From Phycisphaerales bacterium (GTDB lineage: Bacteria; Planctomycetota; Phycisphaerae; Phycisphaerales; UBA1924), in the NCBI GenBank assembly GCA_016763115.1, contig JAESUL010000117.1, positions 1-6,673 of the forward strand: 6,673 bases of DNA. Direction: 5' to 3'. Shown here one piece after another: positions 4,808 through 6,673 of this stretch. Below the pieces are notes generated by a model that did not search any database, was not told the DNA's origin, and saw only the letters and a list, made by a program, of their open reading frames with translations. The stretch's first letter is position 1. Every line of letters starts with the position of its first letter. The translations under genes were made by a program, and so were the position numbers.

Positions 4808-6291
4808 ATATTCAAAGACTGCTCCTTCTCTCTGTACTTACTCCATTCTTGTTCGCATTGAACGGATGTGGCAATGGTCGGGATACTGGGAACACGCAAC
4901 ACCAAGAAGATGATGGGCATGGGCACGCTGAAAGTGGCGGGCACGATGACCATGGCGACGAAGATGGTGAGGATGAGCATGACGGAGAGGTTGTTCAACT
5001 CCCCAATGCACAACTCCGAGCCGCAGGTGTGATTATTCAGCCGCTCGCGGGTGGAAAAATCGCTACCTATATCATGCTTCCAGCAGAGATCGGGCTCAAT
5101 CAAGACACGGTGCTTCATGTCACCCCTCGTGTCCCAGGCATCGTGACCCAGGTCAATGGTTATCTCGGGCACGATGTGAAGGCTGGCGATCTGCTCGCGG
5201 TGCTTGAAAGCCCAGAACTCGGCGAAACAAAGATCACTTATCTTCAAGCGATCCAAGCGAAGATTATCGCTGATGCTGAACATGAACGCCAGATCACAAT
5301 CAGCAAGAACACCGCCATACTTCTCGATATTCTCCGTGAAAATCCAAACCCCGACACATTACGCAATCACGCAGACACCCTGCGGATTGGAGCCAACAAG
5401 GGAAGGCTGCTCTCAACCTACGCCCGGATGAAAGCCGGGGCGGCAAACTACGCACGCGAGAAGGAACTCGACACCAAGGGGATTTCAACTCAAGTAGACC
5501 TGCTGGCATCGCAAGAAATGTATTACAGCGCACAAGCTGAATACATGGCTGCATTCGAGGATATTGATTTTTCGTTTCGTGTCACTATGCAACAAGCAAT
5601 GCACGCCTCAATGATCGCACTGTCAGGTGTGGAGAATGCCGAGCGGCGTTTGCATTTGCTTGGACTGACCGATGAACAAGTCCGACAAGTCGCCACAGAA
5701 CCTGATATGAATGTTGCTCGATATGAACTCCGCGCTCCGGTGAATGGTCAGATAATATCGAAACACATTACTCCAGGCGAGAAGGTTGATTCCGAAGCAT
5801 CGGTCTACACAATTGCAGATCTCAGCACTGTCTGGCTGAACATCTCGATCTATTCACAGTACGCCGAGGTCATTGAGGAAGGACAGCATGTGACCGTTCT
5901 CGTTGGTGACCGAACTGCCTCTGGAGTTGTTGACTACATCAGTTCAATCGTTTCTGAGTCATCCAGAACGGTCGCAGCCAGAGTCGTGCTCGAAAATGCT
6001 GATGGTTCATGGAAGCCTGGTGTTTTCGTGACTGTCCGTGTTGAGACTCAAAAATCTCATGCTGACCGAATCGTTCCCATTGGTGCCATTCAGACATATG
6101 AAGGGCATTCAGTTGTGTTCATTCAAGACGCGGATGGAATTGAACCTGTCCAAGTCACACTCGGACGAAAGAACGATGTGAGCGTCGAGTTGATCGGCAA
6201 CGATGTGGCAATCGGTACGCCGATTGTCGTCAAGAATAGTTTCTTAATGAAGGCCGAGCTCGGTAAGGGCTCGGCAGGGCACGAACACTAA
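4804..6291 (+). CDS. czcB: RND periplasmic adaptor (membrane fusion protein), CzcB-like
   Basis: A 495-residue lipoprotein adaptor with lipobox LNGC (Cys22). Residues 33-62 are rich in His, Asp and Glu (six His: 33, 39, 41, 47, 50, 59), as in CzcB-type adaptors, and probably bind divalent metal; the C-terminus ends GHEH. The lipoyl-like half-motifs are at about 104-135 (VTPRVPGIVTQVNGYLGHDV, then KAGDLLAVLESPELGE) and 305-325 (ARYELRAPVNGQIISKHITP), flanking a long alpha-hairpin region (about 140-300). The beta-barrel is about 340-415 and the membrane-proximal domain about 420-485. It links the RND pump to the outer-membrane channel. GGAGG lies ten bases upstream of the ATG, inside the czcC-like gene. 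The pump gene follows after 11 bases. Confidence 0.93.
   Translation: MNIQRLLLLSVLTPFLFALNGCGNGRDTGNTQHQEDDGHGHAESGGHDDHGDEDGEDEHDGEVVQLPNAQLRAAGVIIQPLAGGKIATYIMLPAEIGLNQDTVLHVTPRVPGIVTQVNGYLGHDVKAGDLLAVLESPELGETKITYLQAIQAKIIADAEHERQITISKNTAILLDILRENPNPDTLRNHADTLRIGANKGRLLSTYARMKAGAANYAREKELDTKGISTQVDLLASQEMYYSAQAEYMAAFEDIDFSFRVTMQQAMHASMIALSGVENAERRLHLLGLTDEQVRQVATEPDMNVARYELRAPVNGQIISKHITPGEKVDSEASVYTIADLSTVWLNISIYSQYAEVIEEGQHVTVLVGDRTASGVVDYISSIVSESSRTVAARVVLENADGSWKPGVFVTVRVETQKSHADRIVPIGAIQTYEGHSVVFIQDADGIEPVQVTLGRKNDVSVELIGNDVAIGTPIVVKNSFLMKAELGKGSAGHEH
6253..6275 (+). repeat. Inverted repeat at the adaptor/pump gene junction
   Basis: GCCGAGC (6253-6259) and GCTCGGC (6269-6275) are perfect seven-base arms with a nine-base loop. 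The left arm also sits in a 10-bp palindrome CCGAGCTCGG (6254-6263). It lies in the last codons of the adaptor gene, 17 bases before the AGGAGG of the pump gene, and could affect mRNA stability or pump translation. Confidence 0.4.
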
Positions 6292-6297
6292 AGGAGG
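6292..6297 (+). promoter_or_regulatory. Strong Shine-Dalgarno site of the RND pump gene
   Basis: A full AGGAGG five bases before the ATG at 6303. It is the best ribosome-binding site on the plus strand of this window and fixes the pump start. Confidence 0.8.
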
Positions 6298-6302
6298 ACG
6301 AT

Positions 6303-6673
6303 ATGCTTGACCGAATAATTGAGTTTTCAATCCGCCAGAGTGCCATTGTGCTCTTGGCAACCATTGCCCTTGCCGGCATTGGAGTTTACAGTTTTACTAA
6401 ACTACCAATTGACGCTGTCCCAGACATCACCAATGTACAAGTACAAATAAACACCAATGTACCGGCATTGTCGCCGGTTGAAGTCGAACAGCAAATCACC
6501 TTCCCAATCGAATGGGCGATGGGTGGGCTTCCAAAGGTTGAACAGATTCGTTCAATCTCCCGCTATGGGCTTTCTCAGGTCACGGTTATCTTTGAAGATG
6601 GAACTGACATCTTCTGGGCACGCCAACTGGTTGGCGAGCGTCTTAGTGAAGCACGCGAATCGCTTCCAGAGGG
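6303..6673 (+). CDS. czcA: Heavy-metal RND efflux pump, N-terminal part (CzcA/CusA-like; runs off right edge)
   Basis: The frame opens at ATG 6303 and remains open to the end of the window (123 complete codons, against roughly 1,000 or more in the family). It begins MLDRIIEFSIRQSAIVLLAT, with the first transmembrane helix at about 13-31. The hallmark of heavy-metal RND pumps follows: LPIDAVPDITNVQVQINT (34-51). Then comes the porter-domain start, with LSPVEVEQQITFPIE (56-70), GLPKVEQIRSISRYGLSQVTVIFEDGTD (75-102) and ARQLVGERL (106-114). It is the proton-driven inner-membrane pump that works with the adaptor and outer-membrane channel encoded just upstream. The transmembrane helix 4 residues that separate Czc-type from Cus-type pumps lie beyond the window, so the metal cannot be assigned; the symbol marks family only. 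Confidence 0.93.
   Translation, partial: MLDRIIEFSIRQSAIVLLATIALAGIGVYSFTKLPIDAVPDITNVQVQINTNVPALSPVEVEQQITFPIEWAMGGLPKVEQIRSISRYGLSQVTVIFEDGTDIFWARQLVGERLSEARESLPE

Noticed and set aside
1..6673. CRISPR arrays, tRNA or rRNA genes, insertion sequences, attachment sites
   Set aside because: I looked for spaced direct repeats, tRNA-like cloverleaf arms and transposase-like frames and saw none; the neighbouring genes form two orderly operons.

Overview
This window looks like a heavy-metal resistance island from a Gram-negative bacterium. Two transcription units diverge from an intergenic region at about 2567-2875. Outer-membrane efflux parts, lipoprotein signals and a tripartite RND pump imply a two-membrane envelope. 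Base composition is moderate. Weak ribosome-binding sites on some starts, and the style of the small secreted protein ahead of the RND genes, suggest Planctomycetota or a similar marine or sediment lineage. That placement is a guess from memory of similar loci, not something the sequence proves.

Left half, minus strand, in order of transcription: (1) a CsoR/FrmR-family metal-sensing repressor (2566-2246), preceded by a C6G7 palindrome that looks like its own operator next to a -10 box; (2) an unusual 401-residue fusion (2224-1019) joining a CopZ-type zinc/[2Fe-2S] domain, a Cys-rich linker, a three-helix MerT transporter and a MerP-like HMA domain; (3) a MerR-family regulator (1022-585) overlapping the fusion gene by ATGA; (4) a lipoprotein with one HMA domain (508-140); (5) the first 47 codons of an exported protein (143-1), again overlapping by ATGA and running off the left edge. 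Between (3) and (4) is a promoter of classic MerR-target form: TTGACC and GATAAT separated by 20 bp, with a perfect 5-5-5 dyad in the spacer. The operon therefore appears to carry two metal switches: CsoR at its head and MerR in the middle.

Right half, plus strand: a small Cys-containing secreted protein of unknown function (2876-3325), then a CzcCBA/CusCBA-type heavy-metal RND system. This has a TolC-like outer-membrane lipoprotein (3404-4807), a periplasmic adaptor with a His/Asp/Glu-rich N-terminus (4804-6291, ATGA overlap), and the first 123 codons of the inner-membrane RND pump (6303 to the right edge).

Reading them together: the left operon would capture thiophilic metal in the periplasm, pass it through a MerT-like channel and deliver it to a cytoplasmic CopZ-like domain fused to the same chain. 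The right operon would expel metal across both membranes. No mercuric reductase (merA) or P-type ATPase is present in the window. Both regulators lack a ligand that is canonical in their family (the MerR Cys82 equivalent, and the CsoR His), so the metal is not settled: mercury, copper/silver or another soft metal all remain possible.
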